Positions 1 through 9,075 of a stretch of 64,000 nt of DNA are shown here, piece by piece. Location: assembly GCA_046049675.1 (NCBI GenBank), contig JBJORA010000010.1:11100-75099 (forward strand), given 5' to 3'. The notes beneath the pieces were generated by a model that did no database searches, was not told the origin of the DNA, and saw nothing but the letters and a program-made list of their open reading frames with translations. Source of the DNA: CAIXQW01 sp046049675. GTDB lineage: Bacteria > Bacteroidota > Bacteroidia > Chitinophagales > Chitinophagaceae. The position numbers and the translations under genes are program-made. Position 1 is the first letter of the stretch, and every line of letters starts with the position of its first letter.

Positions 1-731
1 CTGCTAGAACTTACTGGCGCAATTGTAGGCGCTACTTGATCTATAATTTCAGCATACTTGTTCTTTAATATGAATTTGCCACTGGCAGCATCAAAAAAAG
101 CCGGCATGTTTACTTGAAATTGTGCAGCATCATACCATGCGGCATTAGCATCATTATTGTCTATAAACGTACCGCCATAAGTTTGAGCACTCGCTGTTAT
201 TGGATCAGGCAAAAATATTTTTGCTTTGATGGTAGTATCGCCTTCATAGTGCTGTGCAATATCCCATGCTGCTAATGTTTGTTGCTTATCGGCATCAACA
301 ATTTTAAGACTATCATATCCGCATTGTGTTATGCGTTGTTTTATTGCAAGCACAAGCAACTCGTCATTTACAAAATAGCATAAAGATTCACCTTTGTCTG
401 AGGTACTGCTAATTGCAGTAGTGTTGCCACTTGGTACAAGTAGCTTGCTTGAACATAAATTGTTGCTTGCAGATAAGTAGCGACCATCTTTGAGTAGATT
501 TACTTTTACCTTACTGCCAAAAACTTCTATTCCACTAAAGTAGTGCTGAAAAGTATAATGCTCTGCTACAGGTGATACTTGTGCATATGCTAGTTTGAGT
601 TCGCTGTTTTTATAATTAGTAAGATGAGAGTTCGCAAAACTTATTGCCGCGCTTTGATGCAAAAGTTGTTGCGCATTGCAAAAGCCACATAACCAACACA
701 AACACCATATCAACCCTACTGCTCTTATCAT
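1..731 (-). CDS. Secreted protein with FTP-like N-terminal region (3' end off window)
   Basis: An open frame starts with ATG at 731 and stays open for 243 codons to the left edge, so the C-terminus is missing. Residues 1-20 form a signal peptide (hydrophobic core, then FCNA before QQ). Residues about 57-92, with FQHYFSGIEVFGSKVKV at the core, resemble the fungalysin/thermolysin propeptide (FTP) motif, which precedes secreted M4/M36 metallopeptidases. No catalytic HExxH is visible because the frame leaves the window first. The start lies 1 bp after the stop of the YigZ gene, so translation is probably coupled and it is last in a three-gene operon. I infer a secreted protease or a related exported protein; only the signal peptide is firm. 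Confidence 0.6.
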   Translation of the reverse strand, partial: MIRAVGLIWCLCWLCGFCNAQQLLHQSAAISFANSHLTNYKNSELKLAYAQVSPVAEHYTFQHYFSGIEVFGSKVKVNLLKDGRYLSASNNLCSSKLLVPSGNTTAISSTSDKGESLCYFVNDELLVLAIKQRITQCGYDSLKIVDADKQQTLAAWDIAQHYEGDTTIKAKIFLPDPITASAQTYGGTFIDNNDANAAWYDAAQFQVNMPAFFDAASGKFILKNKYAEIIDQVAPTIAPVSSS

Positions 732-732
732 A

Positions 733-1341
733 CTAACTCATTTTGTATTGTAAATTATGAATCCCATCTAATAATTGTCCAGCTTTCGCAAAATCTCGTT
801 TTTTGATTTCACATATTAGTTTGCAAAACAGTAAATTTTCAGTACGAATGATATCTGCCTCAAGTTGATGTAAAGCCTTATTTACAGCAGATTGAATAGT
901 ATAGTCAAATTCTAATTCGTACAGATTCGTTTCTTCTTTTGAAATAATGCCTGCAACATCAATCGCTGCCTGCGCGCTACTTTTATAAGCATTAATCAAG
1001 CCGGGCACACCTAGTAAAGTGCCGCCAAAGTAACGTACCACAACCACTGCGCAATTACTGAGTCCGTTACTGTCAATAACGCCTAGTATTGGCTTGCCAG
1101 CGCTACCACTTGGTTCTCCATCGTCCACTGCTCTAAAAGTGCGTTTATCTGTGCCAATACGATAGGCAAAGCAATGATGCACGGCCTTTGGATGGAGTGC
1201 TTTTAAGTTTTTAAGCGCAACCTTAAATTCATCTATGCTTGTAATGTGTAAGGCATATGCAATAAACCGACTACCTCTATCCTTAAATTCGGCATCTGCA
1301 TTGGCTGCAATGGTTTTGTATGTATAGAAATCGTCTGGCAA
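733..1341 (-). CDS. YigZ/IMPACT family protein (UPF0029)
   Basis: 202 residues, the normal length for bacterial YigZ. The N-terminal IMPACT domain (about residues 8-120) carries the family signature around KAVHHCFAYRIG and DDGEPSGSAGKPIL, followed by the VVVVRYFGGTLLG segment. The C-terminal part is the EF-G-V-like UPF0029 domain. The family is linked to translation and protein homeostasis (IMPACT in eukaryotes regulates GCN2), but the bacterial role is unresolved. The best start is a TTG at 1341, 5 bp after the upstream glycosyltransferase stop. No ATG fits the conserved N-terminus, which suggests translational coupling. The downstream secreted protein follows after 1 bp. Confidence 0.88.
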   Translation of the reverse strand: MPDDFYTYKTIAANADAEFKDRGSRFIAYALHITSIDEFKVALKNLKALHPKAVHHCFAYRIGTDKRTFRAVDDGEPSGSAGKPILGVIDSNGLSNCAVVVVRYFGGTLLGVPGLINAYKSSAQAAIDVAGIISKEETNLYELEFDYTIQSAVNKALHQLEADIIRTENLLFCKLICEIKKRDFAKAGQLLDGIHNLQYKMS

Positions 1342-1346
1342 ATGCT

Positions 1347-3191
1347 TTAAGGTTGTTGTGCCGGCATAGCTGCTTTTAAAGCATCGCTTAGTTTTTTTGC
1401 AATCATTTGCATGTCAACATTGTTTGGATCTTTTTGCAAATATGCTTGAGCGGCTTTAAACGCTTCAGGATAATTTTTTTGTTCAATGAAGCTAAACATC
1501 GCAAGGTCGTCCGTACTAGGTCTTTTAAGTAATACACACAGAGGCTTACCCTCTACTTCTGTAGTAGCGATAGGTCCATTAAAGCTTGCCCACTTGCCGT
1601 CTGCGTATAGTTCTGGTGGTACCATGCTACAGTGGAATATTGCATAATCCCAAGGGTTTTCATTCTTTTGGTAATAACGTACATATCGCACTTTTATTTT
1701 TGGATAGCGGTTACCCAAATATTCGTTGAGTAAGTGAGCACCATTACAGCCAACGACAATGGAATCTTTCACAGTTGGATAAATCTCTTTCGTAAGCTTA
1801 TCCACCATAGGTTTCATACTATTATAGTAGAAGTCCATTTCATACTGACCATAGGCACCACTTGTTCCGCCAACAGTGCTATTGTAATAGTTTACGTTTT
1901 GAGGAAATGTTTTGGCTGTAAATACTACTGGCTCAAGCAATAGCAAAGCGAATAAACCAAGTGCTGCAGCAGGAGCCCATTTGGCTTTACTTAGTTTGCC
2001 AAGTCCCCACCAACCAAGTCCACTAGCAATCGCTAAAGGAGGAAAAACAAATAACACATGTCGCCATAAATGATACACATTGCTTCCTTTGTACATAATG
2101 TAGAAAAGTGGAAATAGTCCCACGAATACAATTAGTATTGCCATCCAACGCCATCTGTTTTGCTTCCAGGTTGTAAAAAATGTAATGGCAAAAGCTAACA
2201 AGCCAAAAATAAATACCCAAGGTGACGTAATGAAAATTGCACGAATTAAGTAATTGCCAGGCAAGTCGGCACTAGGCGTTTTTTCGCCTTCCCACATTTG
2301 GCCAAGTTGAATTTTGAAATCGCTTAAGAAGCTTAATGCTTCAAGAGGAGCGCCTAAAGGATTTTTTGCAGCGAAAGGCCAAAACAAAGAACAACCAAGA
2401 TAAGCACCTACAGCCACTATTACAGAAGGCACAATAGTTTTGAGCCAACCTTTATTGTCGATACTTTCTTGAACATACTTCCAATGTACAATTGCTATGA
2501 TTGGCATGTACACGATAAGCAATAAACCAGCAACGCGCACATCTATGGCTAAAATAATTGAGATAATTGCCATAACGATATGATGCCATTTTAAGTGCGC
2601 ATAATTGCGATACATTTTACATAAATAGTAAACCCCCATGATGTAAAAGGCTGCCATTGGTACGTCCTTCGGATTGTTCATCGCATGTCCCATATAGAAT
2701 GGGAAGAAAAACATGAGCAGCATAGTAATAACTGCTGGCTTATACTTCCAGTAGTCTTTTACTAATAAGCCAGAATACATTATGCCAATAAAGCCCACAA
2801 AGGCATTAAAAATATGTCGGCAGGTATATTCTTCAAATGGCAAAATTTTGGCCAGTAATAGCGCCATGATGTCGAAGATGTTGCCATAATAAGTTAGTAC
2901 ACCATCGCGATTTACGCTATCAGGTTGGTTGAAAATACTTTCGTCTGCACCAAAGCTGCCAATAAATTTCATTGCCGCTTTGCCCATACCGTTGGCATAG
3001 GCTTCGTCACCGCTTAGGCCATACCAAAATGATGCTATTATCATTAGCACAGCCATTGTAGGTAGCAATGCATAGAAAATAGTTTTCCAAATTGGTGCTT
3101 CTACACTAGCTTCTTCGTGTTGAATAATGGGCTCGGGGCTTGCTGGTATTGCTTGTTTGACTTTAACTTGACTTGCTGTTGCTTTAGCCAT
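1347..3191 (-). CDS. Membrane glycosyltransferase, GT39/ArnT-like GT-C fold
   Basis: 614 residues. A cytoplasmic N-terminus of about 34 residues leads into a first membrane helix (about 35-58). The acidic GDE motif at 61-63 follows at once, in the first large extracytoplasmic loop; this is the catalytic hallmark of GT-C transferases that use lipid-phosphate sugar donors (PMT/ArnT family). Roughly ten further helices run to about residue 425. A soluble C-terminal part follows, ending with a TPR-like helical pair (about 565-607, FIEQKNYPEAFKAAQAYLQK). It probably glycosylates lipid or protein at the periplasmic face; acceptor and sugar cannot be told. First gene of the operon with yigZ. Confidence 0.8.
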   Translation of the reverse strand: MAKATASQVKVKQAIPASPEPIIQHEEASVEAPIWKTIFYALLPTMAVLMIIASFWYGLSGDEAYANGMGKAAMKFIGSFGADESIFNQPDSVNRDGVLTYYGNIFDIMALLLAKILPFEEYTCRHIFNAFVGFIGIMYSGLLVKDYWKYKPAVITMLLMFFFPFYMGHAMNNPKDVPMAAFYIMGVYYLCKMYRNYAHLKWHHIVMAIISIILAIDVRVAGLLLIVYMPIIAIVHWKYVQESIDNKGWLKTIVPSVIVAVGAYLGCSLFWPFAAKNPLGAPLEALSFLSDFKIQLGQMWEGEKTPSADLPGNYLIRAIFITSPWVFIFGLLAFAITFFTTWKQNRWRWMAILIVFVGLFPLFYIMYKGSNVYHLWRHVLFVFPPLAIASGLGWWGLGKLSKAKWAPAAALGLFALLLLEPVVFTAKTFPQNVNYYNSTVGGTSGAYGQYEMDFYYNSMKPMVDKLTKEIYPTVKDSIVVGCNGAHLLNEYLGNRYPKIKVRYVRYYQKNENPWDYAIFHCSMVPPELYADGKWASFNGPIATTEVEGKPLCVLLKRPSTDDLAMFSFIEQKNYPEAFKAAQAYLQKDPNNVDMQMIAKKLSDALKAAMPAQQP

Positions 3192-3219
3192 ATAATATTG
3201 TATGCTTTTGCAGTATGCG

Positions 3220-3248
3220 CAAATTTAGGTAAATAATACTTAATGCAA
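3220..3248 (-). promoter_or_regulatory. Promoter of the GT39-yigZ operon
   Basis: On the minus strand, TTG (3248-3246) is followed after 18 bp by TAAATTTG (3227-3220), a match to the Bacteroidota -33/-7 promoter. The spacer is one base shorter than the usual 19-21. The leader to the ATG at 3191 would be about 25 nt. Confidence 0.45.
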
Positions 3249-3304
3249 GTGGCAGATAATTCGGGCATTTTCGGGGAAATGCCAGCTTAGAATGCTTGAA
3301 ATTG

Positions 3305-3643
3305 CTAGTCTACTACAAGAACGTCTACAATGTCGCAGTGCTCTTTAATGCGCTTTAGCACATTAGGTGTATCAAGCTTAGTAGGTGTTGCAAATACAAC
3401 AGTACTTGGTGCCTCAATCTGAATAGCACGCATCATGGTGTCGATGTATTGGTGGCTAAGCTTCATATCCATCGCATCGCCAACTTCAAAAAGGGGATGA
3501 TAGGCTAATCGTTCGTCTTTGTTGTAAGCTATTGCACTAGTGCCACAACATACGATGTCGTCATCTTGCATTTCTGCACTATACTTTGCACGCAAGTCTG
3601 CAAAGTCGTTGGCAGAAGCGTAATGTGCTACTACAAATACCAT
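3305..3643 (-). CDS. Small protein of unknown function
   Basis: 112 residues; I do not recognise the family. No signal peptide or membrane helix. The sequence alternates strands and helices in a way that suggests a small alpha/beta fold: VVFVATPT-like strands (FVVAHYA at the N-terminus, STVVFATPTKLD in the middle, DIVDVLVVD at the end) separated by amphipathic helices. A pair of cysteines lies in DIVCCGTS. A TACATTTA box sits 4 nt before the ATG. It stands alone between the GT39 operon and the APC permease, both on the same strand, with over 100 bp on each side. Probably cytoplasmic. Confidence 0.65.
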   Translation of the reverse strand: MVFVVAHYASANDFADLRAKYSAEMQDDDIVCCGTSAIAYNKDERLAYHPLFEVGDAMDMKLSHQYIDTMMRAIQIEAPSTVVFATPTKLDTPNVLKRIKEHCDIVDVLVVD

Positions 3644-3647
3644 GTGG

Positions 3648-3655
3648 TAAATGTA
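3648..3655 (-). promoter_or_regulatory. -7 box (TACATTTA) 4 nt before an ATG
   Basis: TACATTTA on the minus strand, then CCAC and the ATG of the small unknown gene at 3643. The spacing would put transcription initiation at or next to the start codon. No TTG lies at the usual -33 distance. Confidence 0.4.
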
Positions 3656-3798
3656 CGAAAAATGCTTTATCCTAATATTACTCTTTTTTATAAAAAATAG
3701 CAGGCAGGTTCATTGCTTATTCTACTAGTACCCTAAAAAGCATTTGCGAACTAAAGGGCTAGCTTTAGCAAGTTATCATTGTGCTGTATCTATTCTAT

Positions 3799-5268
3799 CT
3801 AAGCAGCCAGGTCTTCTTTGCTAGGTTTATGTCCACCAATAGCATAGTAAATTGGAATGCCCAAGGCCACAAGTGCCAAGCCACTAAGCGTGTAATCTGG
3901 CTTGTAAATCAACAGCAGTATACATAGTCCAGTCGCGCAAATTACGTACAAGGCTGGTATTACCGGATAGCCAAGTGCTTTATATGGTCTAGGCATATCT
4001 GGCTTAGTGATGCGAAGCTTGAATAAGCCGAGTATCGTAATGATGTAGAAAAGCAAAACAGCAAAAACCACATAGTCAAGTAAATCGCCGTACTTTCCAC
4101 TGCAACACAATACGCAAGTCCAAATGGCTTGTGCCCACAAAGCCCATGCAGGCACTTGTTTGCTATTGAGCACCGCTGCTTGTTTGAAAAATAACTTTTC
4201 CTTTGCCATGGCATAATACACTCTGGCGCCACTTAGTACGATACCATTGATACAGCCAAATGTGCTAATCATAATTAGTAATGCCATTAGTTTAGTGCCG
4301 TTACTACCTAACATCTTTTCACATGCAAGTATACCAACTCTATCGCTAGGTGCTGTAGCAATTTCCTGCATTGTGAGTACTGATGTGAACATTACGTTTG
4401 CTAGAATATAAAGGCATAAAACGATGCCCGTGCCTAGGATTAAACTTCTGCCAACATTCTTTTTCGGTTCGTGCACCTCACCAGCTATGAAGGTAATATT
4501 GTTCCAAGCATCTGCACTGAAGATACTGCCCACCAATGTTGCAGCAAGTGCTGCTAGCATGCCTTGGATGGTCGTAACAGACATCCACTGCCCTGTTTCT
4601 GTATTCAATTGCTGCATGCCAGAAACATTATGCCAGTTGGCATGCCATACATCTGCATTACTACCTACAATTAAGCCGAGCAAAATAATGCCTAGCAATG
4701 CCGCAGTTTTTGTAACAGTAAATATGCGCTGCACAAGTTTACCACCTTCTACGCCGCGTGTATTGATATAGGTAAGTAACAACACCACCGCCATGCTAAG
4801 CAAATGTGCAAATTGAATAGTTGTAAATCCCAAATTGACAACAGTGGTATGCGTATCAGCTTTGGTATCTTTTACAAGTTCAAAAATGGGAAAGAAATAT
4901 GCTGTAAACTTTGCAAAGGCAACACCAACAGCAGCAATAGTGCCTGTTTGTATTACTGCAAAAAGTGTCCATCCGTATAGAAAGCCTGTAAGTTTACCAA
5001 AGGCTTCTTTAAGGTACGTGAACTGCCCTCCTGCTTGTGGATACATAGCGCTTAGCTCGCCATAACTGAGTGCAGCAGCAATTGTAAGCAAAGCAGTAAA
5101 TACCCATACAGCAATTAGCCAAGGGGCAGTGCCAACTTGACGAACAATGTCGGCGCTCACAATAAAAATGCCTGATCCAATCATGCCACCAGCAACAATA
5201 GTGGTGGCATCTAGTAGTTTTAGTTTTTGCACGAGTGTGAAGGTAATAAAATTGTCAGCAACGTACAT
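3799..5268 (-). CDS. APC-family amino acid permease
   Basis: 489 residues, about 12 membrane helices. The first helix carries the APC hallmark GGMIGSGIFI near residue 30, the unwound substrate-binding stretch of the LeuT fold, and the helix 6 region shows FSADAWNNITFIAGEV, typical of LAT/SteT-like exchangers. The C-terminus is short and charged (GHKPSKEDLAA). Most like bacterial L-amino-acid transporters of the Ser/Thr exchanger or LAT group; the substrate cannot be inferred. Monocistronic by spacing. The ATG at 5268 is the only sensible start before helix 1. Confidence 0.88.
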   Translation of the reverse strand: MYVADNFITFTLVQKLKLLDATTIVAGGMIGSGIFIVSADIVRQVGTAPWLIAVWVFTALLTIAAALSYGELSAMYPQAGGQFTYLKEAFGKLTGFLYGWTLFAVIQTGTIAAVGVAFAKFTAYFFPIFELVKDTKADTHTTVVNLGFTTIQFAHLLSMAVVLLLTYINTRGVEGGKLVQRIFTVTKTAALLGIILLGLIVGSNADVWHANWHNVSGMQQLNTETGQWMSVTTIQGMLAALAATLVGSIFSADAWNNITFIAGEVHEPKKNVGRSLILGTGIVLCLYILANVMFTSVLTMQEIATAPSDRVGILACEKMLGSNGTKLMALLIMISTFGCINGIVLSGARVYYAMAKEKLFFKQAAVLNSKQVPAWALWAQAIWTCVLCCSGKYGDLLDYVVFAVLLFYIITILGLFKLRITKPDMPRPYKALGYPVIPALYVICATGLCILLLIYKPDYTLSGLALVALGIPIYYAIGGHKPSKEDLAA

Positions 5269-5310
5269 CTACTAAAATGCAGCAGTATGCTGACCGCGCA
5301 ATTCGACTGA

Positions 5311-7722
5311 TTACTTGCCAATCTTTAGCCAGTCACTTTCGCTTCTGCCATTTGCAATAATCTTACCTCTGCCTTTTAGTTGTAGTTGATTTCTATTGCG
5401 CACTTTAATATAGCAATGAGGCGGTAAGTACAATGGTTGTTCTACAATCATACTTGCTTTTTTACCAAGCATAATTGGTTGCTCCAAATATGCACATGCC
5501 AGTGAATCTTCACTACTAAAAGTAATTGTACCTCTGCGTACATTTTGCACATCGCTCGCCGGCAGCGGTGCAGCCCACAAACCTCTACCGTAGGTACAAG
5601 CGATTAGCCTATTGCCAACTACATCTATTTCTAGCTCGCCAATAATACTTTTCACCATACCTTGTCCGTAGGGTTGCCAAATTGGAATCAGCGCATTGAG
5701 ATTGCGTGCATACACACCAAGGGCATTACTGCAAAAGAGTGTATTGCTTGGAGCGTGGTACTTTAAATCCCAGATAGGGTAAGCGGGCAAGCCATTACTC
5801 ATATCTGTCCATGTATCGCCTGCATCGCTGCTTTGCCATATGCGATTTACACCTTTGCTCAAATCAAAATAATCGTCGTAGTAACCGAAGCTTGCAAACA
5901 CATCTCGTGGAGTAGCGCCTAGCTCTAGTTTAAAAATTTTATTATCACCAACGCCACATGCTTTAGCGCAAGTATTGCATCTGTTAGCAGTTATATCTTG
6001 CCAGGTATTGCCGTGGTCGGTGCTTCGCCATACCGTGCCAGCACCTTGCCATAAATTGGCCACATATATATACTCATCAGCATCGCCGCCTACCGCTATG
6101 GTAGATGCGTAATTAGGTAGCGAAGGACTACTTGGCAGCGCTGTCCATCTATTGATGCCAGGTGTCAATACTTGCATTTTTCTGCGCATGAAGTAGATAT
6201 TGCCCGTGCTATTGCTGCTGCTAAGTGTACGATATCTAATACCCTCGCCTGTTTCGTCGCCGGCAACCCCACCTACAAAAGGCGCTATATCGTTGCTCGT
6301 GCTCATGCTTGCCAAGTAGTTGTATTGTCCTAGTGCAAAGTTTGGCTTAGTTTTACTGTACGCCACATCATAGCCATCGCCGCGTATATCTACGATCCAT
6401 TCATTTTTATCTGGCAAAAAACTCATAATGCTATTGTCCTGACTACCCGCACTAATTACACCACTAAACGGACTTACACTGCATCCGTAAAAATCTGTAA
6501 TTGGTAAAAAACTTCCATTTAAATTTCTAAAGGTCTTGCCACTATTGCTACTAAAGCTTAGTCCGCCATCTGTACCAAGTAAGATATGATCGCTATTGCC
6601 GTCTTTGCTATGCTTAGTAACAATGTAAGTACGTATGTCTGCGTGTGGTGTGTTGTTGCTGCCAAATGAATAGCTATAGCAAGATTCATAACTATTGCCG
6701 GCATCGGTACTTCTGCCGAGCACAAGGCCACCAAAATATTGTATTTCACTTTTGAACTTATTGATATGCACAACACCATAGTGCTCACCATCGTAAACAT
6801 ATCCATTTGTATTTATGGCAAATTCTTCCTCTACTTGCAATGTGTTTAAGTTAACGACAAAACGTTCTGGCGTTGACGGAGCTTCATAGGTGCGCGTAAC
6901 AAATAGCATATTTGGTTCGGCATCGCTTGTTGCACTCATGCAAAGTGTAAATAAGTCTTTTGGTTTTTTTGTTTTTGCAACGATTGCAGAAATATCTATT
7001 GCTGCAGGACGATTAGTGCTAATATCTTTGATGCAGTACAAGGCTGGCGCATAACGTTTACCATTGTGCACATTGGTCTTTGTGCTGTAAAATAGCATAT
7101 CACGCGCTTGGTTATAACACATGCACTTTATGGCTTGGTGTTCACCTGCTTGGTATAGCATTGCCTTATCATTATTTGATAAAGTAAGTAGTTCAAAACT
7201 CTTAGCCGTGTTTGTACTAATGTAAATTTTGCCATTAATTGCTGCATAGAAAATATTACTTTTCGCGCCTTGCACTATGCTATAGGCACGATTATTTTGG
7301 AGATCGTGCGAATTTTCTATTTGGCTTGCTTGCCATGTTTCTCCACCATCGTTGCTATAAATGACGCCACAACTATATCTATCTTGTGTTGGATGCTCGC
7401 CACCATTGCACACAGCAATAAAACGAGGTTGCTTGCTATAGTCTACAAAGATATCGCGCACACCTAGCACAGGCAATTCGTAGCTGTCAGTAATATTTTG
7501 CCAATGCTCACCTCCATCTGAAGTATGCCATACTCCACTTGCACCGATGTAAATGTCTGTGCTGTCGTTTGTAGGATGAGCACTAATAGCTGAAATATGG
7601 CCGTAGTTTTGGTTTGCTAATTTGTCTTTGGCATTAAACGGACCAAGGCATTGCCATTGCACTTGGCAAAAAGCGCTTGCTGGCAATGATATCAATAGGC
7701 AAATGAGGAATTTTAATTGCAC
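5311..7722 (-). CDS. Secreted Asp-box beta-propeller protein (VPS10/sialidase-like repeats)
   Basis: 803 residues with a signal peptide (residues 1-20, ending ASAFCQ). At least six Asp-box motifs of the S-x-D-x-G-x-x-W type are spread along the chain (HTSDGGEHWQNI, YSNDGGETWQAS, SSNSGKTFRNL, RSTDHGNTWQDI, QSSDAGDTWTDM), which indicates one or two multi-bladed propellers as in sortilin/VPS10 and BNR proteins. No sialidase catalytic set is recognisable. The last ~80 residues (YLPPHCYIKVRNRNQLQLKGRG) look like a short beta-helix or carbohydrate-facing domain rather than a standard T9SS sorting domain. The start is GTG at 7722; an in-frame stop lies just upstream with no ATG between. The ligand is unknown. 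Confidence 0.82.
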   Translation of the reverse strand: MQLKFLICLLISLPASAFCQVQWQCLGPFNAKDKLANQNYGHISAISAHPTNDSTDIYIGASGVWHTSDGGEHWQNITDSYELPVLGVRDIFVDYSKQPRFIAVCNGGEHPTQDRYSCGVIYSNDGGETWQASQIENSHDLQNNRAYSIVQGAKSNIFYAAINGKIYISTNTAKSFELLTLSNNDKAMLYQAGEHQAIKCMCYNQARDMLFYSTKTNVHNGKRYAPALYCIKDISTNRPAAIDISAIVAKTKKPKDLFTLCMSATSDAEPNMLFVTRTYEAPSTPERFVVNLNTLQVEEEFAINTNGYVYDGEHYGVVHINKFKSEIQYFGGLVLGRSTDAGNSYESCYSYSFGSNNTPHADIRTYIVTKHSKDGNSDHILLGTDGGLSFSSNSGKTFRNLNGSFLPITDFYGCSVSPFSGVISAGSQDNSIMSFLPDKNEWIVDIRGDGYDVAYSKTKPNFALGQYNYLASMSTSNDIAPFVGGVAGDETGEGIRYRTLSSSNSTGNIYFMRRKMQVLTPGINRWTALPSSPSLPNYASTIAVGGDADEYIYVANLWQGAGTVWRSTDHGNTWQDITANRCNTCAKACGVGDNKIFKLELGATPRDVFASFGYYDDYFDLSKGVNRIWQSSDAGDTWTDMSNGLPAYPIWDLKYHAPSNTLFCSNALGVYARNLNALIPIWQPYGQGMVKSIIGELEIDVVGNRLIACTYGRGLWAAPLPASDVQNVRRGTITFSSEDSLACAYLEQPIMLGKKASMIVEQPLYLPPHCYIKVRNRNQLQLKGRGKIIANGRSESDWLKIGK

Positions 7723-7786
7723 GTTAACTTTAGCACACTTGGTTCAGCACAATATTATGTAATTTTACATCATAAAATAAGTTAAT

Positions 7787-8131
7787 ATGGAAGTTGCAAC
7801 AAAAAATCCTGTGGAGTTTACCGCTAATGCTTTAGTAGAATTGCAAAAACTTCATGAGCAGCATAGAAATACAGACGACAATAAATTGCGCGTTGGCGTA
7901 AAAGGCGGCGGTTGCAGTGGCATGACATATGTATTAGCATTTGATAAGGCTGAAGATGATGATCAGCACTTTGATGTAGAAGGCATACCTGTTGTAATGA
8001 AAAAAAGCCATGCCTTGTACTTGACTGGCATAAGAATTGATTGGCAAAATGGCTTGAATAATCGCGGTTTTATTTTTGAAAACCCGAATGCGAGCAGCAC
8101 TTGTGGTTGTGGCACTTCGTTTAGTGTATAG
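7787..8131 (+). CDS. A-type iron-sulfur carrier (IscA/ErpA/SufA family)
   Basis: 114 residues, full family length. The three conserved cysteines are present: Cys43 in GGGCSGMTY and Cys106 and Cys108 in the C-terminal CGCGTSF. These ligate Fe or an Fe-S cluster for transfer to apo-proteins. No suf/isc genes are adjacent: it is divergent from the propeller gene and convergent with the next gene. In Bacteroidota these proteins usually work with the SUF system. Sequence alone does not separate IscA, SufA and ErpA. Confidence 0.92.
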   Translation: MEVATKNPVEFTANALVELQKLHEQHRNTDDNKLRVGVKGGGCSGMTYVLAFDKAEDDDQHFDVEGIPVVMKKSHALYLTGIRIDWQNGLNNRGFIFENPNASSTCGCGTSFSV

Positions 8132-8176
8132 TAGTTATATTATTTTTGAGCAAAATAGTTGTCGCTAAGTAGCACA

Positions 8177-8908
8177 CTACTTCTTATCAATTTTAGGCAA
8201 AGTTGGTGCCGTTCCTGAATCTGATATGCCGAATGCGCTAGGAATTTGTTCTTGTTGTATATCAAAAAATAATTCTTGGTTAGATTTAATTTTCCAAGCG
8301 ACTGCCATAATCTCTTTCTTAAAAGCCACAGCGCTATCTTTTGGTACCGTACCCATATTTTTGATTAAGCTATTAATGTCCATACCTAGTGAAAAATGAT
8401 AGGTTGCTTTTTCAAAATTTCTGCGAATATTGTTTTCATTATCAAACACTTTTGGCATCATGCTAAAAAGTGTTGTTGCTGCAGAAAAATAGAGAAAGCC
8501 TACTTTGATAAAAATGTTATCTGTATGATCCCATCCGCGCTTGATAACAAGAAAACTTAGTACGCCAAGCACTAAGCCGCAGTAGAACATCGATATCGTG
8601 TAGGCCAATTGAAAAACGTTAAAGTTGATAGCAACATCCAAATAAGACTGTCTCATGTTATTGCTAATGAGGAACATATTTTTGAGGTAAGCATGCGAGC
8701 TGCTTGTAGCAGTGTCGCTCATGATGCTTTTATACAAAATAGAATCCTTGTGATTATAGCTTACTAGCGATTGCCGCACTGCACGGTCGAAATACAATTT
8801 ACTCGATGCAAAAAGAAGTAGATTAATAAGTACAAGCCCAGCAACAAAAAGCGACACTTTGGTAATAATGTGGCATTTTGAGAAAAACCTCAAAGCAGAT
8901 TTAAGCAT
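8177..8908 (-). CDS. Membrane protein of unknown function
   Basis: 243 residues; family not recognised. Helices are predicted at about 19-38, 95-115 and 128-150. A large loop (about 40-90) between the first two is probably outside the membrane, and a C-terminal soluble tail of about 90 residues ends with proline and lysine (TLPKIDKK). The ATG at 8908 is a clean start. It lies between the Fe-S carrier (convergent) and nusG (same strand, but separated by a terminator), so neighbours give no functional clue. Confidence 0.65.
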   Translation of the reverse strand: MLKSALRFFSKCHIITKVSLFVAGLVLINLLLFASSKLYFDRAVRQSLVSYNHKDSILYKSIMSDTATSSSHAYLKNMFLISNNMRQSYLDVAINFNVFQLAYTISMFYCGLVLGVLSFLVIKRGWDHTDNIFIKVGFLYFSAATTLFSMMPKVFDNENNIRRNFEKATYHFSLGMDINSLIKNMGTVPKDSAVAFKKEIMAVAWKIKSNQELFFDIQQEQIPSAFGISDSGTAPTLPKIDKK

Positions 8909-9026
8909 AATGGTGTTATAATTTGGCAGTAAATGTAGCTTGTTTTAATTAGCAATGCAAGTATAGATTGTATGGCCATTTCAGATAGAGCACTATGCAA
9001 TCAAAATGTAACTCGCCATTTAAAAC

Positions 9027-9052
9027 AAAAAAGCCCTCCTTGCGGAAGACTT
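9027..9052 (-). terminator. Rho-independent terminator after nusG
   Basis: On the minus strand, AAGTCTTCC - GCAA - GGAGGGCTT forms a 9-bp stem with G-U pairs (plus-strand arms 9031-9039 and 9044-9052), followed by TTTTGTTTT. It closes the tRNA-Trp-secE-nusG unit, so ribosomal protein genes do not continue this operon. Confidence 0.85.
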
Positions 9053-9075
9053 CTTTTTGTATTGGTTTTTGCTTA

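Noticed and set aside
3751..3768. CTAAAG-GGCTAG-CTTTAG as a copy of the 16-bp repeat seen at 19.7 and 21.4 kb
   Set aside because: It shares CTTTAG but lacks the GGGC/GCCC arms and any 55-bp partner.
8168..8183. AAGTAG-CACA-CTACTT as a terminator between the convergent Fe-S carrier and membrane protein genes
   Set aside because: A 6-bp stem with no T-tract and overlapping the stop codon region; too weak.
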